From Arenimonas caeni (GTDB lineage Bacteria > Pseudomonadota > Gammaproteobacteria > Xanthomonadales > Xanthomonadaceae): DNA of 64,000 bases. The translations under genes and the position numbers were made by a program. The stretch is from NCBI RefSeq assembly GCF_003024235.1, contig NZ_KZ679095.1, positions 18,729 to 82,728 on the forward strand. The letters are read 5' to 3'. Within the stretch, counting starts at the first letter, position 1. Each line of letters opens with the position of its first letter. Of the stretch, positions 1-8,370 are shown piece by piece. Under the pieces are notes generated by a model. The model was not told where the DNA came from and ran no database searches. It saw nothing but the letters and a program-made list of their open reading frames with translations.

Positions 1-3000
1 TTCACCTCGTCGCCCAGCGACACGCGCACGTCGAGGTCGGTCGGCAACGGCGGGCCACGGTCGGGGTCGACCGGGTCGAGCACCACCACGTCGGGCGAGA
101 CGCTGGCGCTGCCATCGAGCAGCTCCAGGTCCACGCGCGCCTCGGGCACGTCCACCTGGCCGCGCACGCGCAGCACCGACTGAGCGTAGGCCAGCGACAG
201 CTTCGGGCTGGCGATCAGGTAGAGCTCGGGCGTGCTGGCGAAGGTGACGCGCTCGCCCTCGAGCGTGAGCTGCAGCGGCGCCTGCGGGTCGCGCAGGTCG
301 AGGCTGCCGTCCACGCGCAGCCGGCCCTCGCCCGAGCGCAGGCTGCCCGACAGCCGCGCCAGGCCTTCGGGCGGGCCGTCGAATTCGAAATCGCCTTCGG
401 CCAGCTTCAGGCCCAGCGCCGGCAGCTCGGCCGCGAAGCCGGCCAGCCGCGCCTGGCCCGAGAGCACCGGCGCCGACTCGCGGCCCGCCAGCTGCAGCTG
501 GCCCGCCAGGCGGCCCCGGGGCGCAGCGAGGTCCTCCGAGAACAGCTCGAGGAAGCTGAGCTCGCGCGCATCCAGGCGCAGCTCGCCGTCGAGCGCGGGG
601 TCGTCGCCGGTGCCGCGCTGCAGCCGGCCCGAAAGGCGCCCGCCCTCGGCGAGCGCGGCCTCGAGATTCACTCCGAGGCCGCTGCCGTCGAGGAGCAGCG
701 TGGCCACCAGGTTTTCGTAGCCGAACAGGTCGCGCCGGGACTCGGGGTCGAGCCGCAGCGCGCCGCGCGCCGACGCGAGCCGGCCGTCGCCGCGCCACTG
801 GCCGTCGCCGTCGCGGCGCAGCGCCGCCTGCAGCGACACCGTGCCGTCGAGCGTGAGCGGCACGCCCTCGTCGGCCGGCAGCCAGGGCGCGGCCAGCGCG
901 AGCGGGAGCGCGTCGCCGCCCACGTCGAGCGCACTGCCTTCGGCCTGCACGCACAGCCGGCCCTCGGTGTCGCCCGCGCGCAGGCAGGCGCGCGCCAGCT
1001 GCAGGCGCGCGGGGCCGACGCGGAAATCCGCCGGCGCCTGCAGCGCCAGGCGCGGGCCGACGGCGGGCTCGACCAGCAGCTGCGAGAGCGTGCCCACCGC
1101 ATCGCCGCCGGACTGCGCCAGCGTGCCCGCCAGCGCCATCCGCCCGTGCGGGCCATGGGCCTGCGCCTGCAGTTCGAGCCGGGCGCGGCTACCGCGGGCG
1201 TCGAGCGCCAGTTCGTCGGCCTGCAGGCCCGACAGCGACAGGCCCGCGGCGCGCAGCGTGAGTTCGCCACCCTCGCCGCGCGCCGGCAGGTCGCCGCGCA
1301 GCGTGAGGCTGGCGGCTTCCTGGTCATCCCAGGCCAGGGCCTGGCCGCGCAGGTCGGCCGAGATGCCCGGCGATGCGGCCGGGCCGCGCACGCGCAGGCG
1401 GCCTTCGAGCCGGCCGGCCGCGCCCGCCGCGAGGTCGGACAACGCCAGCGGCGACATCGTCAGCTCGAAGTCGTGGACGTCGCCGAAGCGGCCGCGCGCG
1501 TCGAGCTCGCTGTCGCCGAGGCGAATGCTGGCCTCGCCGTCGCCGCCGCCGGGTGCGAAGCGCAGGTCGGCGCGCGCCAGCAGCGGCCGCTGGCGCAGCT
1601 GGCCCGAGAGCGTGGGCAGCCGCAGCTGGCCACGCCACTGGCCGGCCTCGTCCTGGGTGGCCTGAAGCGCCAGCTCGCCGTCGAGGCGGCCCGGGTAGCC
1701 GGGCAGGAAGTAGCCGGGGTCGAGCGCCTGCAGCCTGGCATCCAGGCGCAGTTCCGTGGCGGACGCCCAGCGCAGCGCGCCCGAGCCCTGCAGCCCGCCG
1801 CCGGGCGTGTCGGCCTGCAGCCGTGCAAGCTGCAGCTGCTCGCGGTCGCCCTGGCCGGCGAGCGTGATCGTGGCCTGCTCGCCGTCGCGCGCCAGGGTGG
1901 CGGCGGCGTCGAGCGACCAGTCGTCCGCGACGCCCTGCACGCGCGCCTCGCCGCGGGCCACCACGGCCGGCGCGGCCGGGTCGTCCGAGGGAAGCTGCAG
2001 GGCGTCGGTGCGGGCGCGCAGGTCGAAGGGCAGCGTGTCGTCGAGCGTGAGTTCGCCGGTCACCCGCAGCGCGCCGCCGTCGAGCACGAGATCGAGCGGG
2101 TCCAGGCGCAGGCGGTCGTCGACGACCGAGACGCGCGAGGGCGCGAGCTGAACGGTCGTTTCGCCCCGGGCCAGCCGGCCCGACAGGCCGGCCTCGCCGC
2201 CGGTGCCTTCGGCCTTGAGCTCGAAGGCGAGGTGCTCGCCGGGCGCCAGGCCCAGCAGCGCCGGCGCCAGGCCCTGCGAGCCGGCCTGCAGCGACCAGCG
2301 CGGTGCGTCGGCGTCGCCCTGCACGCTGGCGGCGAGCTGGCTGCGACCGGGCAGCTCGCCGCTGGCCTCGATGCGCAGGTCCTGCAGGCGGCCCTGCACC
2401 GACGCCTGCAGCGCGGCGGCGGGCGAGTCGTCGGTGGCCGGTCGCGACCAGCGTGCAGTGAGCGCGCTGCGGTAGTCGCGGGCGGGGCGGTATTCGCCCT
2501 TGAGCTGCAGGTGGCCGGGCGTGCCGCTGGCGTCGAGCGAGGTGAGGGTGAAGCCCTCGTCCACCAGGTGCAGGCCGCGCGCGGCCAGCGTGTCGAGCGC
2601 AAGCAGCGCTTCCTCTCCTCGCATCACCTCGAGCCCGGCGACATCGACGCGCGCGCTGCGGATGTCCAGTGGCAGCGGGATGCGCGGCAGCACGCCGGGC
2701 CACTCCGGCGGCGAGAAGGGTTCGTCCCTGGCCTCGGGCAGCACCAGCACGGCGTCGTCGAGCTCGAGCGCGTCGAGCTGCAGGCGGCGGCCGAGCAGGG
2801 GCAGCAGGTCGGGGTCGAGCATCAGGCGGCGTGCGCGCAGTTCGACGCCGTCCTGCGCGTAGCGCACGCCGTGCAGCACCAGCGGCCCGCGCAGGGCACC
2901 CTCGGCGCGCTCCCATTGCAGCGCACCCTCCGGCAGGCGCGCGGTGATCTGCGCCAGCAGCGTGTCGCGGCCGCCGGCGCTGAGCAGCAGCCAGGCCAGC

Positions 3001-3095
3001 ACGGCGCCCAGCAGCGCGCCCAGCGCGAAGCCGGCCGCGCCCAGCCGCAGCGACCAGCGGCGAAGGCGCGAGCGCGGTGCGGCGGGCGCGTTCAC
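1..3095 (-). CDS. tamB: TamB-family translocation/assembly protein, C-terminus cut by window edge
   Basis: TamB is the inner-membrane-anchored, periplasm-spanning partner of TamA in outer-membrane protein and lipid transport. A GTG at 3095-3093 overlaps the tamA stop (GTGA) and opens a frame that runs without a stop to base 1, about 1,031 residues. TamB proteins are usually above 1,200 residues, so the conserved C-terminal DUF490 region is only beginning here; the last residues read RGPPLPTDLDVRVSLGDEV, which fits that region. Residues about 16-40 (LGAAGFALGALLGAVLAWLL) form the single N-terminal membrane anchor. The rest is repetitive and beta-rich, with many 'L.L.G' strands and no catalytic motif. 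The translational coupling to tamA supports the pairing. Confidence 0.9.
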   Translation of the reverse strand, partial: MNAPAAPRSRLRRWSLRLGAAGFALGALLGAVLAWLLLSAGGRDTLLAQITARLPEGALQWERAEGALRGPLVLHGVRYAQDGVELRARRLMLDPDLLPLLGRRLQLDALELDDAVLVLPEARDEPFSPPEWPGVLPRIPLPLDIRSARVDVAGLEVMRGEEALLALDTLAARGLHLVDEGFTLTSLDASGTPGHLQLKGEYRPARDYRSALTARWSRPATDDSPAAALQASVQGRLQDLRIEASGELPGRSQLAASVQGDADAPRWSLQAGSQGLAPALLGLAPGEHLAFELKAEGTGGEAGLSGRLARGETTVQLAPSRVSVVDDRLRLDPLDLVLDGGALRVTGELTLDDTLPFDLRARTDALQLPSDDPAAPAVVARGEARVQGVADDWSLDAAATLARDGEQATITLAGQGDREQLQLARLQADTPGGGLQGSGALRWASATELRLDARLQALDPGYFLPGYPGRLDGELALQATQDEAGQWRGQLRLPTLSGQLRQRPLLARADLRFAPGGGDGEASIRLGDSELDARGRFGDVHDFELTMSPLALSDLAAGAAGRLEGRLRVRGPAASPGISADLRGQALAWDDQEAASLTLRGDLPARGEGGELTLRAAGLSLSGLQADELALDARGSRARLELQAQAHGPHGRMALAGTLAQSGGDAVGTLSQLLVEPAVGPRLALQAPADFRVGPARLQLARACLRAGDTEGRLCVQAEGSALDVGGDALPLALAAPWLPADEGVPLTLDGTVSLQAALRRDGDGQWRGDGRLASARGALRLDPESRRDLFGYENLVATLLLDGSGLGVNLEAALAEGGRLSGRLQRGTGDDPALDGELRLDARELSFLELFSEDLAAPRGRLAGQLQLAGRESAPVLSGQARLAGFAAELPALGLKLAEGDFEFDGPPEGLARLSGSLRSGEGRLRVDGSLDLRDPQAPLQLTLEGERVTFASTPELYLIASPKLSLAYAQSVLRVRGQVDVPEARVDLELLDGSASVSPDVVVLDPVDPDRGPPLPTDLDVRVSLGDEV

Positions 3096-4870
3096 AGGTC
3101 GGGACCGATGTTGAGGTGCAGCTGCACCGAGTTGGCGGCGTCGGAGCCGAAGCCGTGCGCCACGTCCACCCGCACCGGGCCCACCGGCGAGCGCCAGCGC
3201 AGGCCGAGGCCGGCGCCGACCTGTGGGTCGAAGCTGTCGCGGCTTTCGAAGGCGTCGCCGGCGTCGACGAAGAAGGCAATGCCCCAGCTGCGGGTGAACA
3301 TGCGCTCGAACTCCACGCTGGCCACGGCCAGGTGCTGGCCGCCGAACACATAGCTGCGGCCATTGCTGCCGATGATGGACGGGCCGATTTCCTTGTAGCC
3401 GTAGCCGCGTACGCTGCGGTCGCCGCCGGCGTAGAAGCGCAGCGATGGCGGCAGGGAAGAGAACTCGTCGCTCACCGTGGTGCCGGCCTCGGCGCGCAGC
3501 AGCAGGCGGTTGCGGCGGCCGAAGCTGCGGATCCACTTGCCCTCGGCGCGCAGCTGCACGAAGTCGATGTCCGAGCCCAGCGCCGTCGAGCCGGCGCGCA
3601 GTTCCACGGTCAGGCCGCGCGCGCTGCGCGGGTAGAGCGGGTCGTCGGCCTCGCTCCACTGTGCCCAGAGCGAGGGATAGACCAGGGTCGAGTAGGCATA
3701 TTCGAAGCCGGTGGTGGCGTCTTCGAAGCGCTCGCGGCGCAGGTTCAGCGCCGCCACCAGGTTCCAGCGGCCGATGCTGCCGCTGCGGCTGCCGGTGACC
3801 TCGAGCAGTTCGTTGTTGATGCCATCGACCTCTTCCTGCTGCAGGCGCGCGCTGGCGGTATACCAGCCGTCGACCCAGCGGAAGGCGGGGATGCGGTAGC
3901 TGGCCGCGAGGTCGTTGCGGCGCTGCGCGAGGCCGGCGAGCAGGTCGAGCTTGTGGCCGCGGTCGTTCACCCAGCGACGCTCCAGGCCGCCGGTCAGGCC
4001 CAGGCCGCTGTCGGTGCCGAAGCGCACGCCGGCGCTCCAGACGCTGCGCTTGGCCGGGCTGAGCGACACCTGCACCGGCACCTCCAGGTCCTCGCCTTCG
4101 CCGGGCTCGGGGTGGATGTCGATGGCGGCGAAGTAGTCGAGTTGCGCCAGCGAGGACTGCAGCTTCAGCAACTGCGCCTGGTCATAGGGCTCGCCCGGGG
4201 TCCAGGGCACGAGGTGGTCGAGCAGGCCGTCGCGGAAGGGGTGGCCTTCGAAGCGCGCCTCGCCCAGCGAATGGCGTGGGCCGGTGTCCCAGGCCAGGGC
4301 GATGTCGGCCACGCGCTCCGCGCGCGTGACTTCCACCCGGTGCGCGCCCAGGCGCGCGCGGAAATAGCCGCGTGCGGCCAGCAGGCGGTCCACCGAGGCC
4401 TTGCCGTCCTCGTACACGGAATGCACGAAGGGCTGGCCTTCGCGCGGGCGCAGGCGTTCGATCCGGCGGGCCAGCACCTCGTCGGACTCGCCCGGGCCGC
4501 TGATCGTGATCTCGCGTTTGCGCACGCGCACCGGTTCGCCCGGCACCACGCGCACGCGCACCGACACGCGCTCGCCGTCGCGCTCGAACTCGGTCTGAAC
4601 CTGCGCTTCGTAGTGCCCGTAGGGCTCGAGCGCCTGGCGCGCCTCCCGCGGCGCCCGGCGCAGCAGGTAGGACAGCCGCGCCTCGCTCAGGCCCTGGCGC
4701 CGGGCCGGATTGAGTTTCTCGAGCGACAGGGCGGCCAGCACGTCGCTGCGCTGGGCGGGGTCGTCCAGGCCCTCCACGCGCACCGACACCAGCTCGAGCG
4801 CCGCCGCCGGCATCGCCAGCAGCAGGCCCAGGCACAGCGTTGGCAGCAGGCGGGTGAGGGGGGCGCGCAT
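3092..4870 (-). CDS. tamA: TamA outer-membrane BamA-like assembly factor
   Basis: TamA is an Omp85-family outer-membrane barrel that works with TamB. The chosen ATG at 4870 gives 592 residues starting MRAPLTRLLPTLCLGLLLAMPAAA, a clean signal peptide. The frame could extend 21 codons upstream, but that would put a charged, proline-rich stretch in front of the signal. Residues about 25-240 hold three POTRA-like repeats (LELVSVRVEGL; VRKREITISGPGESDEVLARRIERLRPREGQPF; LGEARFEGHPFRDGLLDHLVPWTPGEPYD). The barrel follows, with the Omp85 signature GGDRSVRGYGY near residue 485 and a typical barrel end (GPVRVDVAHGFG). Gene order tamA-tamB with overlap is the standard arrangement. Confidence 0.93.
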   Translation of the reverse strand: MRAPLTRLLPTLCLGLLLAMPAAALELVSVRVEGLDDPAQRSDVLAALSLEKLNPARRQGLSEARLSYLLRRAPREARQALEPYGHYEAQVQTEFERDGERVSVRVRVVPGEPVRVRKREITISGPGESDEVLARRIERLRPREGQPFVHSVYEDGKASVDRLLAARGYFRARLGAHRVEVTRAERVADIALAWDTGPRHSLGEARFEGHPFRDGLLDHLVPWTPGEPYDQAQLLKLQSSLAQLDYFAAIDIHPEPGEGEDLEVPVQVSLSPAKRSVWSAGVRFGTDSGLGLTGGLERRWVNDRGHKLDLLAGLAQRRNDLAASYRIPAFRWVDGWYTASARLQQEEVDGINNELLEVTGSRSGSIGRWNLVAALNLRRERFEDATTGFEYAYSTLVYPSLWAQWSEADDPLYPRSARGLTVELRAGSTALGSDIDFVQLRAEGKWIRSFGRRNRLLLRAEAGTTVSDEFSSLPPSLRFYAGGDRSVRGYGYKEIGPSIIGSNGRSYVFGGQHLAVASVEFERMFTRSWGIAFFVDAGDAFESRDSFDPQVGAGLGLRWRSPVGPVRVDVAHGFGSDAANSVQLHLNIGPDL

Positions 4871-4926
4871 CCGGCACAAGCATACCGGCAGTCCGCGTCC
4901 GTCCCGGGCAAGGGGGTGTGAAGGGC

Positions 4927-4955
4927 TTGTCATCCCGCCTCACGCGAATGATAAT
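4927..4955 (+). promoter_or_regulatory. Sigma-70-type promoter of the TonB-dependent receptor gene
   Basis: TTGTCA at 4927-4932 and GATAAT at 4950-4955 are separated by 17 bases. They point toward the receptor start at 5013. The Fur box overlaps the -10 element, the usual layout for iron repression. Confidence 0.65.
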
Positions 4956-4965
4956 GATTCGCATT
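4944..4965. promoter_or_regulatory. Fur box
   Basis: Bases 4944-4962 (GCGAATGATAATGATTCGC) have perfect 6-base outer arms, GCGAAT and ATTCGC. The overlapping 4947-4965 (AATGATAATGATTCGCATT) is close to the classic GATAATGATAATCATTATC Fur consensus. The site covers the -10 of the receptor promoter, so iron-loaded Fur should block transcription. It also lies about 75 bases upstream of the tamA start on the other strand, but tamA is not a usual Fur target. Confidence 0.8.
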
Positions 4966-5012
4966 AGCTAGCCTCCGACGGCCCAGCCAACAACAAAACC
5001 AAGGGTCTTCCG

Positions 5013-7166
5013 ATGCTTCCGAACCTGCTTTCGCCGGCGGCGCCTGCCGTTTCGCGCCGCCGCCTCGTGCTTGCCGTTTCCCTGGCCGTGGCCAGCCTGC
5101 CGGCGCTGGCCGCGCCGGCGCCGGCCCCGGCTCCCGAGCCGGCCACCCTCGACGAGGTGGTGGTGACGGCCTCGGGCTTCGAGCAGGTCATCCGGGAAGC
5201 GCCGGCGAGCATCAGCATCATCACGCGCGAGCAGCTCGAGACCAAACCCTGGCACGGCCTGGCCGAGGCTCTGGCCGACGTCGAGGGCATCGACGTCGGC
5301 GCCGCGGTCGACAAGACCGGCGCGCCGAGCATCTCGATCCGCGGAATGCCTTCGGACTACACGCTGATCCTGGTCGACGGCCGCCGACAGAACGCCGCCG
5401 GCAACGTCACCCCGAACAACTTCGGCGGCACCGCCAACAACTTCATCCCGCCGCTGTCGGCGATCCAGCGCATCGAAGTGATCCGCGGCCCGATGTCGAC
5501 GCTCTACGGTTCGGACGCGATGGGCGGCGTGGTGAACATCATCACCCGCAAGGTCGGCAGCCAGTGGAGCGGCGCGCTGGCGCTGGAGGGCACGCTGCAG
5601 CAGGACAACGACTTCGGCGACATGAGCGGCGGCAACGTCTATGCCGCCGGCCCGCTGGGCAAGGCGCCGCTGGGCCTTTCGGTCTGGGGCGGCTGGTTCA
5701 AACGCGGCGCCGCCGACGTCGAGTACCTCGACCAGGGCGGCGACACCGTGGTGCCGTGGATGGGCGCCAACCCGGTGGCCTACGAGAACTTCAACCTCGG
5801 CGCGCGCCTGTCGCTGATGGCCGGCGACAACCACGACCTGTGGCTGGAGGCGACGCGCGGCAGACAGCGCTACGACAACAGCGCCGGCCAGGTCGGCACG
5901 CTCGGCAGCGGCGGCTACGCGCCGGTGCAGCGCTACCACCGCGACCAGCTCACCCTGGCCTGGACCGCGCGCCTGGGCATCGGCACGCTCGAGACCACGC
6001 TGATGGACTCGACCACCGAGACCATCGGCCGCCTGGTGCCGCCGGGCGTGCCCGGCGCCGGCAGCCCGCGCACGCTGGAAACCACCAACACCGTGTTCGA
6101 TGCCAAGCTCGTCACCGGCGTGGGCGATCACACGTTCAGCGTGGGCGGCCAGTACTGGGACGCCGGCATGGAGGACGGCGTGGCGCCGGGATCCTTCGCC
6201 TTCGAGCAGTGGGCGCTGTTCGCGGAGGACGAGTGGACGCTGCGCGACGACCTCAAGCTCACCCTGGGCCTGCGCCACGACGAGCACAGCAGCTTCGGCG
6301 GCCACGCCAGCCCGCGTGCCTATCTGGTCTGGAACGCCAGCGAGCGCTGGGTGCTCAAGGGCGGCATCAGCCAGGGCTACAAGACGCCGCGCGTCGAGCA
6401 GCTCACCGACGGCATCAACGGTTTCGGCGGCCAGGGCCGCATTCCGCTGATCGGCACGCCGGACCTGAAGCCGGAAACCAGCACCACCAGCGAGATCGGC
6501 CTGTACTACGCCGGCGCCAGCGGCATGAGCGCGTCCTTCGGCCTGTTCCACAACGATTTCCAGGACAAGATCGCGCGCGGCGTGCCGGTGTTCAACTGCA
6601 GCTTCGCCGCCTCGCCGGACCGCCCGGGCTGCGTGGACGTGGGCTACTGGCCGCTGGTCGACACCTTCGGCCAGAGCATCAACATCGACGAAGCGGTGAC
6701 CCGCGGCGCCGAGCTGGGCCTGACCCTGCCCTTCGCCGAGCGCTGGGAGTGGGTGGCCAACTACACCTGGACCGACAGCGAGCAAAAGAGCGGCGATGCC
6801 GCCGGCCAGCCGCTGGCCGACACCCCGCGGCACATGTTCAACACCAGCCTGCACTGGGACGCCACCGACGCCCTGAGCCTCTCGCTGCGCGGCGAGTACC
6901 GCTCCGAGCGCTACCGCGGCGCCGGTGCCGCCCAGGACCAGCTGGGCGACTTCAGGGCGTATTCGCTGCTGCACCTGTCATCGACTTGGCGCATCAGCGA
7001 CACCGTCCGCCTGAACGCCGCCATCTACAACCTCGCCGACAAGGATTTCGTCGACTACCGACCCTACGTCAGCAATGCCGGCACCGGCGCGGTGTCGTAC
7101 GCCAACACCTACGTCAACAGCGAAGACGGCCGCCGGCTGTGGCTGTCGCTGAACGTGGACTTCTGA
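5013..7166 (+). CDS. TonB-dependent siderophore receptor (CirA/FepA type)
   Basis: Outer-membrane receptor that imports a ferric siderophore or related compound with energy from TonB. The 717-residue product has a signal peptide ending near LPALAAPA (residue about 35). The plug domain starts at TLDEVVVTAS (about 44) and contains ISIRGMPSDYTLILVDGRRQ and IEVIRGPMSTLYGSDAMGGVVNIIT. A 22-strand-type barrel ends in the required C-terminal phenylalanine (LSLNVDF). The family is certain; the ligand cannot be read from sequence. A Fur box overlaps its promoter, and the next gene encodes a PepSY membrane protein of the kind often paired with ferric-siderophore receptors. Confidence 0.92.
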   Translation: MLPNLLSPAAPAVSRRRLVLAVSLAVASLPALAAPAPAPAPEPATLDEVVVTASGFEQVIREAPASISIITREQLETKPWHGLAEALADVEGIDVGAAVDKTGAPSISIRGMPSDYTLILVDGRRQNAAGNVTPNNFGGTANNFIPPLSAIQRIEVIRGPMSTLYGSDAMGGVVNIITRKVGSQWSGALALEGTLQQDNDFGDMSGGNVYAAGPLGKAPLGLSVWGGWFKRGAADVEYLDQGGDTVVPWMGANPVAYENFNLGARLSLMAGDNHDLWLEATRGRQRYDNSAGQVGTLGSGGYAPVQRYHRDQLTLAWTARLGIGTLETTLMDSTTETIGRLVPPGVPGAGSPRTLETTNTVFDAKLVTGVGDHTFSVGGQYWDAGMEDGVAPGSFAFEQWALFAEDEWTLRDDLKLTLGLRHDEHSSFGGHASPRAYLVWNASERWVLKGGISQGYKTPRVEQLTDGINGFGGQGRIPLIGTPDLKPETSTTSEIGLYYAGASGMSASFGLFHNDFQDKIARGVPVFNCSFAASPDRPGCVDVGYWPLVDTFGQSINIDEAVTRGAELGLTLPFAERWEWVANYTWTDSEQKSGDAAGQPLADTPRHMFNTSLHWDATDALSLSLRGEYRSERYRGAGAAQDQLGDFRAYSLLHLSSTWRISDTVRLNAAIYNLADKDFVDYRPYVSNAGTGAVSYANTYVNSEDGRRLWLSLNVDF

Positions 7167-7185
7167 ACGCCCGGGGGGCGACGGC

Positions 7186-8370
7186 ATGCTGCGAAAGATC
7201 CTGTTCCAGACCCATTGGTTCCTCGGCATCACCGCCGGGCTGGTGCTCGCGCTGGTGGGCGTCACCGGCGCGATGCTCTCCTACGAGCATGCGGTGCTGC
7301 GCGCCATCAACCCGGGCGTGATGACGGTGCAGCCCGGCGGGCGGACGCCGCTGCCGCCGGCGGAGCTGCTGGCGCGGGTCGCCGGGGAGGTGCCCGGCCG
7401 TGCCGTGCAGTCGCTGACGCTGTCGGCCGAGCCCACCGACGCCGCACGCGTCGGCTTCGCGCCGGCACCGGGTGCGCTGCCGGGCCCGGGCGGACGGCCG
7501 CGCGGCGAAATCCGCTGGCTCGACCCCTACACCGGCGAACTGCTGGGCCAGCCGCGCGGCGAGGCCTTCTTCCGCACCACGATGCAGCTGCACCGCTGGC
7601 TGGCGGCGGGCGAACCGGGCAAGCAGATCGTCGGCGCATCGACGGTGGCGCTGGTGTTCTTCTGCCTCTCGGGCCTCTACCTGCGCTGGCCGCGGCGCTG
7701 GAAGAGCCCGCGCGCTTGGTTGCTGTTCGATCCCGCACTCACCGGTCGGCGATTCCTGTGGCACCTGCACTCGGTGGTCGGCACGTGGCTGCTCGTGCCC
7801 TATCTGGTGATGGCGCTCAGCGGCTTGTGGTGGAGCTATGGCTGGTACCGCGATGGCGTGAACGCGCTCGCCGGCATGCCGGCGCAGGCCATGCGCGGTG
7901 GCCCGGGTGCCGCGGCCGGTGGCCGGGACGTGGGGCCGGCGCCGCGGATCGACGTGGCCGCGGCCTTCGCCGCCTTCGACGGGCAGGTGGCCGGCTGGTC
8001 GACGCGCACGCTGCGGCTGCCGCAGTCGGCCGGCGCTCCGGTGGAGTTCACCTACCTCGATCGCGATCCGCCGCACGAGCGCGCCAACAATCGCCTGGCG
8101 CTGGACGCAGGCACCCTGGCCGTCGGCCTGCACGAGCGCTTCGAGGCACGGCCGCCGGGCCAGCGCTTCGTGGCGGCGATGTTCCCGCTGCACAGCGGCA
8201 GCTACTTCGGCCAGGCCGGCCTGCTGGTGTTCTGCCTGGCGAGCCTGGTGATGCCGTTGTTCACCGTCACCGGCTTCCAGCTCTACCTGGACCGACGCGC
8301 AAAAAAACGCGCCGGCGAGGAGCGCCGGCGCGTACGTGAGCTGGCGTTGGCGAAACGCTCAGCCGGCTGA
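7186..8370 (+). CDS. PepSY-associated membrane protein (PiuB/FoxB-like, putative siderophore-iron reductase)
   Basis: 394-residue inner-membrane protein. Membrane segments are visible at about 13-35 (FLGITAGLVLALVGVTGAMLSY), 145-165 (GASTVALVFFCLSGLYL), 192-218 (HSVVGTWLLVPYLVMALSGLWW) and 345-372 (GLLVFCLASLVMPLFTVTGFQLYL). Conserved histidines lie at the membrane edges (THWFLG, LHRWL, WHLHSVVGTW), as expected for haem or metal ligation. It starts 19 bases after the receptor gene, so the two probably form one Fur-controlled unit. Related proteins have been linked to periplasmic release or reduction of iron from siderophores; that role here is inferred. Its last 12 bases overlap the end of glyS, and its coding sequence carries the glyS terminator. 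Confidence 0.82.
   Translation: MLRKILFQTHWFLGITAGLVLALVGVTGAMLSYEHAVLRAINPGVMTVQPGGRTPLPPAELLARVAGEVPGRAVQSLTLSAEPTDAARVGFAPAPGALPGPGGRPRGEIRWLDPYTGELLGQPRGEAFFRTTMQLHRWLAAGEPGKQIVGASTVALVFFCLSGLYLRWPRRWKSPRAWLLFDPALTGRRFLWHLHSVVGTWLLVPYLVMALSGLWWSYGWYRDGVNALAGMPAQAMRGGPGAAAGGRDVGPAPRIDVAAAFAAFDGQVAGWSTRTLRLPQSAGAPVEFTYLDRDPPHERANNRLALDAGTLAVGLHERFEARPPGQRFVAAMFPLHSGSYFGQAGLLVFCLASLVMPLFTVTGFQLYLDRRAKKRAGEERRRVRELALAKRSAG
8301..8332 (-). terminator. Intrinsic terminator of glyQ-glyS, inside the PepSY gene
   Basis: On the minus strand a perfect 10-bp GC stem (8332-8323 with 8317-8308, loop 8322-8318) is followed immediately by seven T (8307-8301). It lies 27 bases past the glyS stop and falls inside the last codons of the opposing gene. 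Confidence 0.85.

Noticed and set aside
1146..3353. 735-codon plus frame across tamB
   Set aside because: Opposes the GTG-started TamB frame, which shows an N-terminal anchor, coupling to tamA and a family-like C-terminal segment.
1324..3363. 679-codon minus frame overlapping tamB and tamA
   Set aside because: Arg/Ala/Pro-rich shifted frame; the true tamB frame begins at 3095 and is open to the window edge.
4968..6974. 668-codon minus frame opposite the TonB-dependent receptor
   Set aside because: Composition typical of shadow frames (VAHVHAARAVRRGG...); the plus-strand receptor is unambiguous.
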